Notes: generated from the letters alone by a model not told the origin. 64,000 nt of DNA from Rhodobacter sp. SGA-6-6 (GCF_011043545.1 NZ_JAAKGP010000014.1:1-64000); one strand, 5' to 3'; shown: positions 9,918 through 20,197, counted from the first letter of the stretch. Numbers and translations: made by a program.

Positions 9918-10128
9918 TGGCGAAGGCCATCGCCTTCGCCACAGCGCACCGCTTCCCCTTGTCAGGCCGGGCCCTCAAGGCCCGGCCAGCGCCCGCCCGC
10001 CCCTCGGCGGGCGCTTCTCGCCCGCCCGGTCGGGCGCTGGCCTCTCGTGGTCTCGTGCCGTCACCGTCTTCGGTTGATCCGCCACGCACGGGCGGGGGCG
10101 AGGCAGTGCCTCGCCTGTTCCCGCCCGG
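9918..10128 (+). repeat. Repeat family A, copy 2
   Basis: Near-complete copy between the DUF2484 gene and murB, inside the mur/fts run. The structure and orientation match copy 1. It interrupts an otherwise tightly packed operon, so it is likely transcribed as RNA between the two genes. Confidence 0.88.
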
Positions 10129-10178
10129 CCCTTCCGCTGACCATTGCCAGAGTCTGGCTGCCCGGCTACCAACCGGGC

Positions 10179-11105
10179 ATGACCATGCTCCCCACCCCCC
10201 GCGGCACCCTGACCCCGAACCGGCCGCTCTCCGACCTGACCTGGCTGCGCGTCGGCGGGCCGGCTGACTGGCTGTTCCAGCCGGCGGACGAGGACGATCT
10301 GGCGGCGTTCCTTGCCGCGCTCGACCCCGCCATTCCGGTCTTTCCGATGGGCGTCGGCTCCAACCTGATCGTGCGCGACGGCGGCATCCGGGCGGTGGTG
10401 ATCCGGCTGGGCCGCGGCTTCAACGGCATCGCGGTGGCGGGCGGGACCGTCACCGCCGGCGCCGCCGCGCTGGACGCCCATGTCGCCCGCAAGGCGGCTG
10501 AGGCCGGGCGCGACCTGACCTTCCTGCGCACCATCCCCGGCTCCATCGGCGGGGCGGTGCGGATGAACGCCGGCTGCTACGGCCATTACGTCGCCGATTT
10601 TCTCCACGAGGTCCGCATCGTCACCCGGCAGGGCACCGTCGAGACCCTGCCCGCGCAGGCGCTGGCCTTGCGCTACCGCCAGTCCGACCTGCCGGAGGGC
10701 GCGGTGGTGGTCTCGGCCAGCTTCCGCGCGCCCGAAGGCGACCCCGCCGAACTGGCGGCGCGGATGGAGGAGCAGCTGGCCAAGCGCGACGCCAGCCAGC
10801 CGACCAGGGACCGCTCCGCCGGCTCCACCTTCCGCAACCCGCTCGGCCGCAGCAGCACCGGCCGGGCCGACGACACCCACGAGCTGAAGGCCTGGAAGGT
10901 GATCGACGAGGCCGGGATGCGCGGCGCCAGAAGGGGCGGGGCGCAGATGTCGCCGATGCATTCCAACTTCCTGATCAACGCCGATGGGGCGAGCGCCGCC
11001 GATCTGGAGGATCTGGGCGAGGAGGTGAGAAAAAAGGTTTTCCAAAACAGTGGGATCACGTTAGAGTGGGAAATCATGCGCGTCGGAGAACGCGCTGACA
11101 AATAA
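10179..11105 (+). CDS. murB: UDP-N-acetylenolpyruvoylglucosamine reductase MurB
   Basis: A 308-residue FAD-dependent enzyme that reduces UDP-GlcNAc-enolpyruvate to UDP-MurNAc with NADPH. The FAD-binding segment is [12 protein letters not shown] (about 60-71), followed by [17 protein letters not shown] and the catalytic-serine region AGSTFRNP. The C-terminal part has [12 protein letters not shown]. The start was set at the ATG giving MTMLPTPRG, since the open frame before it lies within the repeat; an ATG two codons on is possible. It carries the short type I/II-like loop region normal for alphaproteobacteria. Confidence 0.95.
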   Translation: MTMLPTPRGTLTPNRPLSDLTWLRVGGPADWLFQPADEDDLAAFLAALDPAIPVFPMGVGSNLIVRDGGIRAVVIRLGRGFNGIAVAGGTVTAGAAALDAHVARKAAEAGRDLTFLRTIPGSIGGAVRMNAGCYGHYVADFLHEVRIVTRQGTVETLPAQALALRYRQSDLPEGAVVVSASFRAPEGDPAELAARMEEQLAKRDASQPTRDRSAGSTFRNPLGRSSTGRADDTHELKAWKVIDEAGMRGARRGGAQMSPMHSNFLINADGASAADLEDLGEEVRKKVFQNSGITLEWEIMRVGERADK

Positions 11106-11132
11106 AGGGGCAAAAGCCCCGTGAGGCAGTAA

Positions 11133-12053
11133 ATGGCGGCGGGATCGGGCAGATTTCCCCGCGTGGCGGTTCTGAAAGGCGGCATGTCCGCGGAGCGTGA
11201 GGTATCCCTCTCCTCCGGGCTGGAATGCGCAAAGGCCCTGCGCGAGGCTGGATATACGGAGGTGGTCGAGGTCGATGCCGGCCGCGACCTCGTCTCACGG
11301 CTTGTTGAACTGAAACCCGACGTCGTCTTCAACGCGCTGCACGGCCGCTGGGGCGAGGATGGCTGCGTGCAGGGCATCCTGGAATGGCTGGGCATCCCCT
11401 ACACCCATTCCGGCGTGCTGGCCTCGGCGCTGGCCATGGACAAGAGCCGGGCCAAGGAAGCCTATCGCGCCGCCGGCCTGCCGGTGGTGGAGGGCGTGAT
11501 CGCCGCGCGGGAAGTGGTGGAGCAGGGCCACGTCCTGCCGCCGCCCTATGTGGTGAAGCCGAACAACGAGGGCTCCTCGGTCGGGGTCTACATCGTCCGC
11601 CCCGGCTCGAACGCGCCGCGGCTGGCCGAGACCATGCCGGCCGAGGTGCTGGTCGAGACCTATGCCCCGGGGCGCGAGCTTTCCATCGCCGTGATGGGCG
11701 ACCGGGCGCTGGCGGTGACCGACATCATCACCGACGGCTGGTATGATTACGATGCGAAATACAAGCCGGGGGGCAGCCGGCATCAACTGCCCGCGAACAT
11801 GCCCGAGGAGGTGACGGCGGCCTGCCTCGACTATGCGCTGCGCGCGCACCGGGCGCTCGGCTGCCGGGGGCTTTCGCGCACCGACATGCGGTGGGACGAC
11901 AGCCGCGGCGTCGCCGGGATCGTGCTTCTGGAGACCAACACCCAGCCCGGGATGACGCCGACCTCGCTGGCGCCGGAACAGGCGGCGCACCACGGCATCT
12001 CCTTCGCGCACCTCTGCGACTGGCTGGTGAGGGACGCCTCATGCAACCGCTGA
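11133..12053 (+). CDS. ddl: D-alanine--D-alanine ligase
   Basis: A 306-residue ATP-grasp ligase that makes the D-Ala-D-Ala dipeptide for the stem pentapeptide. The N-terminal loop is [19 protein letters not shown], the substrate region is [10 protein letters not shown], and [16 protein letters not shown] is the ATP-grasp loop. The C-terminal metal-binding part has [14 protein letters not shown]. It is 27 bp after murB and its end overlaps the ftsQ start by 13 bases. The length and motifs fit the DdlB type. Confidence 0.96.
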   Translation: MAAGSGRFPRVAVLKGGMSAEREVSLSSGLECAKALREAGYTEVVEVDAGRDLVSRLVELKPDVVFNALHGRWGEDGCVQGILEWLGIPYTHSGVLASALAMDKSRAKEAYRAAGLPVVEGVIAAREVVEQGHVLPPPYVVKPNNEGSSVGVYIVRPGSNAPRLAETMPAEVLVETYAPGRELSIAVMGDRALAVTDIITDGWYDYDAKYKPGGSRHQLPANMPEEVTAACLDYALRAHRALGCRGLSRTDMRWDDSRGVAGIVLLETNTQPGMTPTSLAPEQAAHHGISFAHLCDWLVRDASCNR

Positions 12054-12946
12054 CCGCCCCCCGACGGTCCGGCCACGAGCCGGTCTTGCGCCGCGACCCG
12101 GCGCCCAGCCGGTGGGCCTACCGGATGCAGCGGGTGATGCTGACGCCCTACCTGCGGGCGCTGCTGCGCGTCGGCCTGCCGACCTTCGCCCTGCTGGCGG
12201 TGACCGGGCTCTACCTCGCCGACGAGGGCCGCCGCGCCGGGGTGGTCGGTATCTTCACCGACATCCGCGAGAAATTCGAGAACCGCCCGGAATTCCGCGT
12301 CTCGCTGGCCTCGATCGAGGGCTGCTCGGACGACCTGGCCGAAGCCGTCCGCGCCCGGCTGGACCTGAACCTGCCGCAATCCAGCTTCGACCTGGACCTG
12401 GAAGCCGCCCGCGCCCGCGTCGAGGGGCTGGACGCGGTGAAATCGGCGGAACTGCGGGTGCGCTCGGGCGGGGTGCTTCAGGTGCTGGTCACGGAACGCA
12501 CCCCGGTCGCGGTCTGGCGCACCGAGGACGGGCTGACGCTGATCGACGACACCGGCCACCGTGTCGCCGGCCTGCACGCCCGCACCGACCGGCCCGACCT
12601 GCCGCTGCTGGCGGGCGAGGGCGCCGACCTCGCCGCCGCCGAGGCGCTGGAGCTGATCGCCGCCGCCGGGCCGCTGGTGCCGCGCATCCGCGGCCTCGTC
12701 CGCATGGGCGACCGCCGCTGGGACATCGTGCTGGACCGCGACCAGCGCATCCTCCTGCCGGCCGAGGACCCGGTCCGCGCGCTGGAGCGCCTGCTGGCGC
12801 TGGACCACGCGCAGGAGATCCTCGCCCGTGACCTGCTTGCCATAGACCTGCGCAACGATGCGCGCCCGACCCTTCGCCTGACCCCCTTCGCCATGAACGC
12901 CCTGCGCCGCACGCAGGGCCTCGACCCCATGGAGACCGAGCTGTGA
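12041..12946 (+). CDS. ftsQ: Cell division protein FtsQ
   Basis: A 301-residue bitopic division protein. It has a short cytoplasmic N-terminus, one membrane segment at about residues 46-66 ([16 protein letters not shown]), a POTRA domain starting near [14 protein letters not shown], and a beta domain with the FtsQ pattern [15 protein letters not shown]. The ATG at 12041 lies inside the end of ddl. It ends in a GTGA overlap with ftsA. In the divisome it links FtsW/FtsI to the ring through FtsB and FtsL. Confidence 0.93.
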   Translation: MQPLTAPRRSGHEPVLRRDPAPSRWAYRMQRVMLTPYLRALLRVGLPTFALLAVTGLYLADEGRRAGVVGIFTDIREKFENRPEFRVSLASIEGCSDDLAEAVRARLDLNLPQSSFDLDLEAARARVEGLDAVKSAELRVRSGGVLQVLVTERTPVAVWRTEDGLTLIDDTGHRVAGLHARTDRPDLPLLAGEGADLAAAEALELIAAAGPLVPRIRGLVRMGDRRWDIVLDRDQRILLPAEDPVRALERLLALDHAQEILARDLLAIDLRNDARPTLRLTPFAMNALRRTQGLDPMETEL

Positions 12947-14277
12947 CCGACCTCTACCAATCGCAACGCGCCATGCGGAACATGCGCCGGGCCGCCATGC
13001 AGCGCGGCGTCATCGCCATCCTGGACGTGGGCTCGTCCAAGATCGCCTGCCTGATCCTGCGCTTCGACGGCGACAGCCGCCTGAACGAGGCCGACGGCGT
13101 CGGCCCGATGGCCGGCCAGTCGCAGTTCCGCATCATCGGCGCGGCCACCACCCGAAGCCGCGGCGTCCGCTTCGGCGAGATCGCGGTGATGAACGAGACC
13201 GAGCGCGCGATCCGCACCGCGGTGCAGGCGGCGCAGAAGATGGCGAATGTCCGGGTCGACCATGTCATCGCCTGCTTCTCGGGGGCGGAGCCGCGCAGCT
13301 ATGGCCTGGCCGGCGAATGGGACCTGGCCGACCGGGTGGTGACCGAACAGGACGTGGCCCGGGTGCTGGCCGCTTGCGACGTGCCCGACCTCGGCCCGGG
13401 GCGCGAGGTGCTGCACGCCCAGCCGGTCAACTTCGCGCTGGACCACCGCACCGGCCTTGGCGATCCGCGCGGCCAGATCGGCAACAAGCTGGCCTGCGAC
13501 ATGCACCTGCTGTCGGTCGAGGGCGCGTCAATCCAGAACCTGCTTTACTGCATCAAGCGCTGCGACCTGGAACTGGCCGGCATCGCCTCCTCGGCCTATG
13601 TCTCCGGCATCTCCTCGCTGGTCGAGGACGAACAGGAACTCGGCGCCGCCTGCATCGACATGGGCGGCGGCACCACCGGGATTTCCGTCTTCATGAAGAA
13701 GCACATGATCTATGCCGATGCGGTGCGCATGGGCGGCGATCACGTCACCTCCGACATCTCCAAGGGCCTGCAGATTCCCTTCTCCACCGCCGAGCGGATC
13801 AAGACCCGCCACGGCGGGCTGCACGCCACCGGCATGGACGACCGCGAGATGATCGAGATCGGCGGCGACTCCGGCGACTGGGAGAAGGACCGGCGTCAGA
13901 TCAGCCGCACCGAGCTGATCGGCATCATGCGCCCGCGGGTCGAGGAAATCCTGGAGGAAACCCGCGCCGTGCTGGACGCGGCGGGCTTCGACCACCTGCC
14001 CAGCCAGCAGATCGTGCTGACCGGCGGGGCGAGCCAGATTCCGGGGCTGGACGGGCTGGCCAGCCGCATCCTCGGCCAGCGGGTGCGCCTCGGCCGCCCG
14101 CTGCGGGTGCAGGGCCTGCCCCATGCGGCCACCGGCCCGGCCTTCAGCTCGGGCGTGGGCCTTTGCCTCTTCGCGGCGCATCCGCAGGACGAATGGTGGG
14201 ATTTCGAGATTCCCGCCGAACGCTATCCCGCCCGTTCTCTGAAAAGGGCCCTGAAATGGTTCAAGGACAACTGGTAA
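12943..14277 (+). CDS. ftsA: Cell division protein FtsA
   Basis: A 444-residue actin-fold protein that tethers FtsZ to the membrane. Signatures are VIAILDVGSSKIACLIL (first phosphate loop), CIDMGGGTTGISVFMKKHM (second phosphate loop) and LTGGASQIPGLDGLA near the C-terminus. The C-terminal tail SLKRALKWFKDNW is a clear amphipathic membrane helix. The GTG start overlaps the ftsQ stop. Confidence 0.96.
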   Translation: MTDLYQSQRAMRNMRRAAMQRGVIAILDVGSSKIACLILRFDGDSRLNEADGVGPMAGQSQFRIIGAATTRSRGVRFGEIAVMNETERAIRTAVQAAQKMANVRVDHVIACFSGAEPRSYGLAGEWDLADRVVTEQDVARVLAACDVPDLGPGREVLHAQPVNFALDHRTGLGDPRGQIGNKLACDMHLLSVEGASIQNLLYCIKRCDLELAGIASSAYVSGISSLVEDEQELGAACIDMGGGTTGISVFMKKHMIYADAVRMGGDHVTSDISKGLQIPFSTAERIKTRHGGLHATGMDDREMIEIGGDSGDWEKDRRQISRTELIGIMRPRVEEILEETRAVLDAAGFDHLPSQQIVLTGGASQIPGLDGLASRILGQRVRLGRPLRVQGLPHAATGPAFSSGVGLCLFAAHPQDEWWDFEIPAERYPARSLKRALKWFKDNW

Positions 14278-14325
14278 CCCCTACATCCTGCGGCAGGCGC
14301 GAAATCCCGCCTATCGAGGCCCGTG

Positions 14326-14360
14326 TTCCCCCATATTTTGTGGGGAATGCGTGTTTTTTT
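14326..14360 (+). terminator. Weak hairpin with T-run between ftsA and ftsZ
   Basis: A short stem (TTCCCC / GGGGAA) around an AT-rich loop is followed a few bases later by seven Ts. It could be a weak attenuator or part of the AT-rich ftsZ promoter region. The stem is short and the T-run is not directly adjacent. Confidence 0.35.
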
Positions 14361-14471
14361 CGTGACGTTCAGGCCCGGACTGGCTAGAGTCGCGGGCAAT
14401 TGGCGCATTCCGGGGCAGGGACAGGCCCCCGGAATGGTGGATGCGGCATAAGAAACGGACAGGCGGACCCA

Positions 14472-16151
14472 ATGGCACTCAATCTGACGATGACCAACCA
14501 GCGCGAAGAGCTGAAGCCGCGCATCACCGTCTTCGGCGTGGGCGGCGCGGGCGGCAACGCCGTCAACAACATGATCGACCAGCAGCTTGAGGGCGTGGAG
14601 TTCGTGGTGGCGAACACTGACGCGCAGGCGCTGCAGCAGTCGAAGGCCAGCGCGCGCATCCAGATGGGCGTCAAGGTGACCGAGGGCCTGGGGGCAGGGG
14701 CCCGCCCGACCGTCGGCGCCGCCGCCGCCGAGGAGACCATCGAGGAGATCGTCGACCACCTGGCCGGGGCGCATATGTGCTTCATCACCGCCGGCATGGG
14801 CGGCGGCACCGGCACCGGCGCCGCGCCCATCATCGCGCAGGCCGCGCGCGAGCTGGGGGTGCTGACCGTCGGCGTGGTGACCAAGCCCTTCCAGTTCGAG
14901 GGCGGCAAGCGGATGCGCCAGGCCGAGGAGGGCGTCGAAGCCCTCCAGAAGGTCGTGGACACGCTGATCATCATCCCGAACCAGAACCTGTTCCGGCTGG
15001 CCAACGAGAAGACCACCTTCACCGAAGCCTTCGCCATGGCCGACGACGTGCTCTACCAGGGCGTCAAGGGCGTGACCGACCTGATGGTGCGGCCGGGCCT
15101 GATCAACCTCGACTTCGCCGATGTCCGCGCGGTGATGGACGAGATGGGCAAGGCGATGATGGGCACCGGCGAATCCGACGGCGACAACCGCGCCGTGGAA
15201 GCCGCCGAGAAGGCCATCGCCAACCCGCTGCTGGACGAGATCAGCCTGAACGGCGCCAAGGGAGTGCTGATCAACATCACCGGCGGCTACGACCTGACCC
15301 TGTTCGAGTTGGACGAGGCCGCCAACATCATCCGCGAGAAGGTGGACCCCGAGGCCAACATCATCGTCGGCTCCACGCTGGACACCACGATGGAAGGCCG
15401 CATCCGGGTATCCGTGGTGGCGACCGGCATCGACGCCTCGGCCCAGCTGAAGCCCGAGGTGCCGGTGGCCCGCCGCTCGATGGCCTCGCCGCTGACGCTG
15501 AACACCGCGCCGGAACCGCGCCGCGAGCCGGCTCCGGTGGCCGCCGCCCCGGCGCCGCGCCCGGCTTATGTGCCGCCGCCCGCCGCCGTGGCCCCCGCGC
15601 CGCAGCCGGAGCCGGTGATGCAGGCCGAGGAGCCCGACCTGTTCGAGGCCCCTGCCTTCCAGCCGCAGCCCGAGCCGGAAGAGGTGCTGGAGCACGACCT
15701 GCCGCCGCCGGTCTACCGGCCGCAGCCCGCCGCGCAGGCCCCCGCCGCCATGGCCCGGCCGACGCCGCAGGCGATCGAGGCCGATGCCGGCGATTTCGTC
15801 GCCCCGCGTCCGCGCGGCCTCGCCGGCCAGCCCTCGCCCGAGGCCCTGGCCCGGCTGCAGGCGGCGGTGTCGAAGAACCCGGCGATGACCGCGCAGCGCC
15901 CGGCGGCGCAACGTGCCGCGGCCCCGCAGCCGGCCTCGCCGCAGCCTTCCGCCGCGGGCGCCAAGCCCCGCTTCGGCATCGGCTCGCTGATCAACCGCAT
16001 GGCCGGCCATCTGGAATCCGCGGGCGACCGCGTCCAGCCGCAGGCCGGCCGGGTGCAGCCGCCGGTCGCCGCCTACGACGAAGAGCCCGACCCGTCCGGG
16101 GACGACAACCGGATCGAGATTCCGGCCTTCCTGCGCCGTCAGGCGAACTGA
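14472..16151 (+). CDS. ftsZ: Cell division protein FtsZ
   Basis: A 559-residue tubulin-like GTPase that forms the division ring. The GTP-binding loop [12 protein letters not shown] covers residues 109-120, and NVDFADV-like and [13 protein letters not shown] segments follow in the core. The core ends near residue 325. A Pro/Ala/Gln-rich linker of about 200 residues comes next, longer than in E. coli but normal for alphaproteobacteria. The tail [12 protein letters not shown] is the conserved peptide that binds FtsA. The start follows AAACGGACAGGCGGACCCA. Transcription probably ends at the hairpin 25 bp downstream. Confidence 0.97.
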   Translation: MALNLTMTNQREELKPRITVFGVGGAGGNAVNNMIDQQLEGVEFVVANTDAQALQQSKASARIQMGVKVTEGLGAGARPTVGAAAAEETIEEIVDHLAGAHMCFITAGMGGGTGTGAAPIIAQAARELGVLTVGVVTKPFQFEGGKRMRQAEEGVEALQKVVDTLIIIPNQNLFRLANEKTTFTEAFAMADDVLYQGVKGVTDLMVRPGLINLDFADVRAVMDEMGKAMMGTGESDGDNRAVEAAEKAIANPLLDEISLNGAKGVLINITGGYDLTLFELDEAANIIREKVDPEANIIVGSTLDTTMEGRIRVSVVATGIDASAQLKPEVPVARRSMASPLTLNTAPEPRREPAPVAAAPAPRPAYVPPPAAVAPAPQPEPVMQAEEPDLFEAPAFQPQPEPEEVLEHDLPPPVYRPQPAAQAPAAMARPTPQAIEADAGDFVAPRPRGLAGQPSPEALARLQAAVSKNPAMTAQRPAAQRAAAPQPASPQPSAAGAKPRFGIGSLINRMAGHLESAGDRVQPQAGRVQPPVAAYDEEPDPSGDDNRIEIPAFLRRQAN

Positions 16152-16173
16152 AGAAGCCGTCGCAAGACATGCC

Positions 16174-16205
16174 GAAAGGGCCCGGGAAACCGGGCCTTTT
16201 TCTTT
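16174..16205 (+). terminator. Intrinsic terminator after ftsZ
   Basis: A perfect stem GGCCCGG / CCGGGCC with a four-base GAAA loop is followed by TTTTTCTTT. It sits just past the ftsZ stop and closes the mur/fts transcription unit before lpxC. Confidence 0.88.
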
Positions 16206-16224
16206 ACGGATCAAGGAATTGCAA

Positions 16225-16245
16225 TTGTGACGCCTGCTGTCACAA
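16225..16245. promoter_or_regulatory. Perfect 7-7-7 inverted repeat upstream of lpxC
   Basis: TTGTGAC and GTCACAA are separated by seven bases, 114 bp before the lpxC start. It resembles an operator for a dimeric regulator. The spacing between TGTGA and TCACA is nine bases, not the six of CRP/FNR sites, so the factor is unknown. Confidence 0.4.
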
Positions 16246-16358
16246 ACCGTTGCAAAAGGTGAGTTGAGCATTCCGCCCCGGTTGATTACCTAACCCTTAA
16301 CCTGATCGGGGGGCCTGCGGGTCTTTTCCGGTCGGAGAGGCAACAGAGGTCTGGAAAC

Positions 16359-17303
16359 GTGCAGAACACGTTGAAATCCGCGGTCAGCTTCACCGGCGTG
16401 GGTCTTCACACCGGAAAGCCCGTGCGCATGACCCTGCGCCCGGCTTCGGCCGATTACGGCATCTGGTTCCGCCGCAGCGATGTGGACGGCGACGAGTCGG
16501 GCCGCGACCCGATGGTGCGGGCGATCTGGTCCGCCGTCACCCCCTCGCGGCTGTGCACCGTGGTCGAGAATGCCGACGGCGTCTCGGTCTCCACCATCGA
16601 GCATCTGATGGCCGCCCTGGCCGGCAGCGCCATCCACAACGCGCTGATCGAGATCGACGGCCCCGAGGTCCCGATCCTCGACGGTTCGGCCGAGCCCTTC
16701 GTCGCCGCCTTCATCGCCCGGGGTCTGGTGCAGCAGGATGCCCCCGTCCGCGCCATCCGGGTGCTGAAGCCGGTCGAGGTGCGCGAGGGCGAGGCGGTTG
16801 CGCGGCTGGAGCCGTCGGACATGCTGGAGATCGACTTCCGCATCGACTTCGCCGAGGGCGCCATCGGCCGGCAGGAGCGCCGGCTGAACATGTCCAACGG
16901 CGCCTTCGTGCGCGAGCTGTCGGACAGCCGCACCTTCTGCCGCCAGTCGGACGTGGATGCGATGCGGGCGAACGGGCTGGCGCTCGGCGGCACGCTGGAC
17001 AATGCGGTGGTCTTCGACGGCGACCGCGTGGTCAGCCCCGGCGGCCTGCGCCACCGCGACGAACCCGTGCGGCACAAGATGCTGGACGCGCTCGGCGACC
17101 TGGCGCTGGCGGGCGGGCCGATCCTCGGCCGCTACACCGGCATCCGCGCCGGCCATGCGATGACCAACCGGCTGCTGCGGGCGCTGTTCGCCGACCCGAC
17201 GGCCTTCCGGCTGGTGTCGGTCGGCGACAACGTCGGCGGCAAGCTGCCCGGCGTCGGCGTCCACCGCGGCGACCTGCCGTCGCGCCGCCGCGTCGCGGCC
17301 TGA
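16359..17303 (+). CDS. lpxC: UDP-3-O-acyl-N-acetylglucosamine deacetylase LpxC
   Basis: A 314-residue zinc enzyme that commits lipid A synthesis by removing the acetyl group. Zinc ligands are His82 (in STIEHLMAAL), His239 and Asp243 (in RHKMLDALGD); His266 in GHAMTN is the conserved general acid. The GTG start gives VQNTLKSAVSFTGVGLHTGK, the usual LpxC beginning. It follows the ftsZ terminator and has its own 150-bp upstream region. This ftsZ-lpxC order is common in proteobacteria. Confidence 0.96.
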   Translation: MQNTLKSAVSFTGVGLHTGKPVRMTLRPASADYGIWFRRSDVDGDESGRDPMVRAIWSAVTPSRLCTVVENADGVSVSTIEHLMAALAGSAIHNALIEIDGPEVPILDGSAEPFVAAFIARGLVQQDAPVRAIRVLKPVEVREGEAVARLEPSDMLEIDFRIDFAEGAIGRQERRLNMSNGAFVRELSDSRTFCRQSDVDAMRANGLALGGTLDNAVVFDGDRVVSPGGLRHRDEPVRHKMLDALGDLALAGGPILGRYTGIRAGHAMTNRLLRALFADPTAFRLVSVGDNVGGKLPGVGVHRGDLPSRRRVAA

Positions 17304-17320
17304 TTCCCCTTTCTCCCGAA

Positions 17321-17397
17321 GCCTCCTCGTCGGTCTTCGACCGCTCGTCGGACCATCGCGACGGGCGGTCGAAGACCGATGAGGAGCGGAGGTTTTC
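17321..17397 (+). terminator. Long hairpin after lpxC
   Basis: Two arms of about 30 bases (left GGTCTTCGACCGCTCGTCG, right CGGTCGAAGACCGATGAGG) pair with few mismatches and are followed by GGTTTT. It could end lpxC transcription. The stem is much longer than a normal terminator, so it may also be a repeat or processing site. Confidence 0.55.
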
Positions 17398-17546
17398 CCC
17401 ACCTGCCACGGAAGCCCGTCCTGCGACAAAGGCGTTTTGCGCAGCCGGATTTTCTGTGCTAGGACGGGGCCAAACACGGCGCCGATGACGGTCGGCGGCG
17501 GGGCGTTCCCCCGCGGCGGCCGGGCAGCCGGACAAGGAAGACAGGT

Positions 17547-18419
17547 TTGGAATTGCGCAAGACGGCAGGCGGGCAAACGGGCGAAGGGCGCGGCGGGCGG
17601 ACGATTGCCCCTTCCCTTGCGCTGGTTCTGCTGCTTTCGGCCTGCGGCGGCGGCGGCAACAAGGACGTGCCGCTGGAGAACTACACCGCCGAGGAAATCT
17701 ATCGCCAGGGCGAGCTGGCGCTGGAATCGGGCCGCAAGCCCGACGAGGCGCTGCGCTACTTCCAGGAGGTGGAGCGGCTTTATCCCTACACCCAGTTCGC
17801 CAAGCGCGCCCTGATCATGCAGACCTTCGCGCTGCACAAGTCGAAGAAATACGAAGAGGCGCGGATGGCCGCGCAGCGCTATCTCGACCTCTACCCGGGC
17901 GACGAGGATGCGGCCTATGCGCAATACCTCATGGCGCTCAGCTACTACGACCAGATCGAGGATGTCGGCCGCGACCAGGGCCTGACCTTCCAGGCGCTGA
18001 AATCGCTGCGCGACGTGATCGAGAAATACCCCGACAGCGAATATGCCCAGTCGGCGATCCTGAAATTCGACCTGGCCTTCGACCATCTGGCGGCCAAGGA
18101 GATGGAGATCGGCCGCTACTACCTGAAGCGCAAGCATTATACCGCGGCGATCAACCGCTTCCGCACCGTGGTGCAGGACTTCCAGACCACCACCCACACC
18201 GCCGAGGCGCTGATGCGGCTGGTGGAATGCTACCTCGCGCTCGGCTTCGAGGCCGAGGCGCAGACGGCGGCGGCGATCCTGGGCTACAATTACCAGTCCT
18301 CGCCCTTCTACGACGATGCCTTCCGGCTGCTGAAGGGCAAGGGCCTTCAGCCCGAGGCCAAGGGCGACAACTGGCTGTCGGCGATCTACCGCCAGATGAT
18401 CCGCGGCGAATGGTTGTAA
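17547..18419 (+). CDS. bamD: Outer membrane assembly lipoprotein BamD
   Basis: A 290-residue lipoprotein of the BAM complex, which inserts beta-barrels into the outer membrane. A signal peptide ends in the lipobox LLSAC (Cys33). Five TPR-like helical repeats follow, for example EEIYRQGELALESGRKPDEA, ERLYPYTQFAKRALIM and YYLKRKHYTAAINRFRTVV. The start is taken as TTG at 17547, preceded by GGAAGACAGG; the first residues are therefore less certain. This lpxC-bamD-recN order is usual in alphaproteobacteria. Confidence 0.93.
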   Translation: MELRKTAGGQTGEGRGGRTIAPSLALVLLLSACGGGGNKDVPLENYTAEEIYRQGELALESGRKPDEALRYFQEVERLYPYTQFAKRALIMQTFALHKSKKYEEARMAAQRYLDLYPGDEDAAYAQYLMALSYYDQIEDVGRDQGLTFQALKSLRDVIEKYPDSEYAQSAILKFDLAFDHLAAKEMEIGRYYLKRKHYTAAINRFRTVVQDFQTTTHTAEALMRLVECYLALGFEAEAQTAAAILGYNYQSSPFYDDAFRLLKGKGLQPEAKGDNWLSAIYRQMIRGEWL

Positions 18420-18452
18420 GGGGGATGGGCAGCCTGCCCGTCCGGCGCTCCG

Positions 18453-20096
18453 ATGCTGCTTTCGCTTGAGATCCGCGACCTGCTGATCATCGACCGGCTG
18501 GCGCTGGAGTTGGGGCCGGGCCTCAACGTGCTGACCGGCGAGACCGGGGCGGGCAAGTCGATCCTGCTGGATTCGCTGGGCTTCGTGCTGGGATGGCGGG
18601 GAAGGGCCGACATCGTGCGCCAGGGCGCCGAGAAGGGCGAGGTGACGGCGGTTTTCGCGCTGACGCCGGGGCATCCGGCCCGCTCCGTGCTGGAGGAGGC
18701 CGGGATCGCGGCGGAGGAGGAGCTGATCCTGCGCCGCGTCACCACCGCCGACGGACGCAAGACCGCCTTCGTCAACGACCGAAGGGTGGGGGGCGAGGTG
18801 CTGCGCGACCTCTCCGACCTGCTGGTGGAGTTGCACGGCCAGCACGACGACCACGGCTTGCTGAACCCGCGCGGCCATCGGCAGCTGCTGGATGCCTTCG
18901 CCGGGCTGGACCTTGCGCCGGTCCGCGCCGCCTGGGCCGCGCAGCGCGCCGCCCGCGATGCGCTTTTCGCCGCCGAGGCGGCGATCGCCCGGGCGAAGAC
19001 GGAAGAAGATTTCCTGCGCCATGCGGTGGCCGAGCTGGACAAGCTGGCCCCGAAGCCGGGCGAGGAGGGCGAGTTGGACGCGAGGCGCCGGCTGATGCAG
19101 GGCGCCGCCCGCATCCGCGAGGACATCGCCCGCGCCGCCGCCGCGCTGTCGGAGGAGGGCGCCGAGGGCCGGATGCGCGACGCCGCCCGCTGGCTGGAGG
19201 GCGCCGCCGACCGGGCGGAGGGGCGGCTGGACGAGCCCTTGGCGGCGCTGTCGCGGGCGGTCATCGAACTGGCCGAGGCGCAAGCCGGGGTGGAGGCGGC
19301 GCTGGAGGCGCTGGACTTCAACCCGCACGATCTGGAGGCGGCGGAGGAACGGCTCTTCGCCATCCGCGCGCTGGCCCGCAAGCATTCCGTCGCCGCCGAC
19401 GATCTGGCCGGGCTGGCCGAGGACCTGCGGACGCGGCTCATGGCGCTGGACGCCGGCGAGGCCGGGCTAGCGAAGCTGTCCCGCGCGGTGGCCGAGGCCG
19501 AGGCCGGCTACGCCGCCGCCGCCCGCGCCTTGCGCGACAGCCGGCAGAAGGCGGCGCGGCGGCTGGACCAGGCGATGGCGAAGGAACTGGCGCCGCTGAA
19601 GATGGAACGCGCCGCCTTCGTCACCGAACTCGCCGAGGGCGAGCCGGGGCCGGAGGGGATGGATGCCGTCACCTTCACCGTCGCCACCAACCCCGGCGCG
19701 CCGGCGGGCCCGCTGAACCGCATCGCCTCGGGCGGGGAACTGTCGCGCTTCCTGCTGGCGCTGAAGGTCTGCCTGACCGGGCAGGCCAGCGGCCTGACGC
19801 TGATCTTCGACGAGATCGACCGCGGGGTAGGGGGGGCGACCGCCGATGCGGTCGGCCGCCGGCTGAAGGCGCTGGCGACCGGCGCGCAGGTGCTGGTCGT
19901 CACCCATTCGCCGCAGGTCGCCGCCCTGGGCGCGCATCACTGGCGGGTCGAGAAGCGGGTGGCGAAGGGGCAGACGCTGACCACGGTGGTGTCCCTGGGC
20001 GAGGAGGAGCGGGTCGAGGAACTGGCGCGGATGCTGGCCGGCGACACCGTGACCGAGGCGGCCCGGGCCGCCGCAAGGGCGCTGCTGGCGGCGTGA
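18453..20096 (+). CDS. recN: DNA repair protein RecN
   Basis: A 547-residue SMC-like ATPase for double-strand break repair. The Walker A loop GETGAGKS is at residues 29-36, long coiled-coil arms fill about 160-340, and the C-terminal half has SGGELSRFLLALKVCL (signature), LIFDEIDRGVGGATADAVG (Walker B) and VLVVTHSPQVAALG. It starts 33 bp after bamD. RecN is often SOS-controlled, but no GAAC-N7-GAAC box is seen in the short gap, so it may be read with bamD. Confidence 0.95.
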   Translation: MLLSLEIRDLLIIDRLALELGPGLNVLTGETGAGKSILLDSLGFVLGWRGRADIVRQGAEKGEVTAVFALTPGHPARSVLEEAGIAAEEELILRRVTTADGRKTAFVNDRRVGGEVLRDLSDLLVELHGQHDDHGLLNPRGHRQLLDAFAGLDLAPVRAAWAAQRAARDALFAAEAAIARAKTEEDFLRHAVAELDKLAPKPGEEGELDARRRLMQGAARIREDIARAAAALSEEGAEGRMRDAARWLEGAADRAEGRLDEPLAALSRAVIELAEAQAGVEAALEALDFNPHDLEAAEERLFAIRALARKHSVAADDLAGLAEDLRTRLMALDAGEAGLAKLSRAVAEAEAGYAAAARALRDSRQKAARRLDQAMAKELAPLKMERAAFVTELAEGEPGPEGMDAVTFTVATNPGAPAGPLNRIASGGELSRFLLALKVCLTGQASGLTLIFDEIDRGVGGATADAVGRRLKALATGAQVLVVTHSPQVAALGAHHWRVEKRVAKGQTLTTVVSLGEEERVEELARMLAGDTVTEAARAAARALLAA

Positions 20097-20099
20097 GGC

Positions 20100-20197
20100 G
20101 GCGGGGTGAACCCCGCCCTACATCCACCCTGCCGGCGGGGCGAGTGAGTCCGCCCGTAGGAGCCATGGAATACCGTAGGGCGGGGTTTCACCCCGCC
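20100..20197. repeat. Family C palindromes (two copies)
   Basis: Short hairpins of the type GGCGGGGTGAACCCCGCC (20100-20117) and GGCGGGGTTTCACCCCGCC (20178-20197), flanked by CCCTAC or GTAGGG. They sit between recN and a small gene. Similar units recur at 20726-20776, 26392-26447, 30537-30592, near 34962 and near 51825. Confidence 0.8.

Noticed and set aside
18420-18452. An SOS box for recN.
   Set aside because: No GTTC-N7-GTTC or its reverse is present in the gap before recN.
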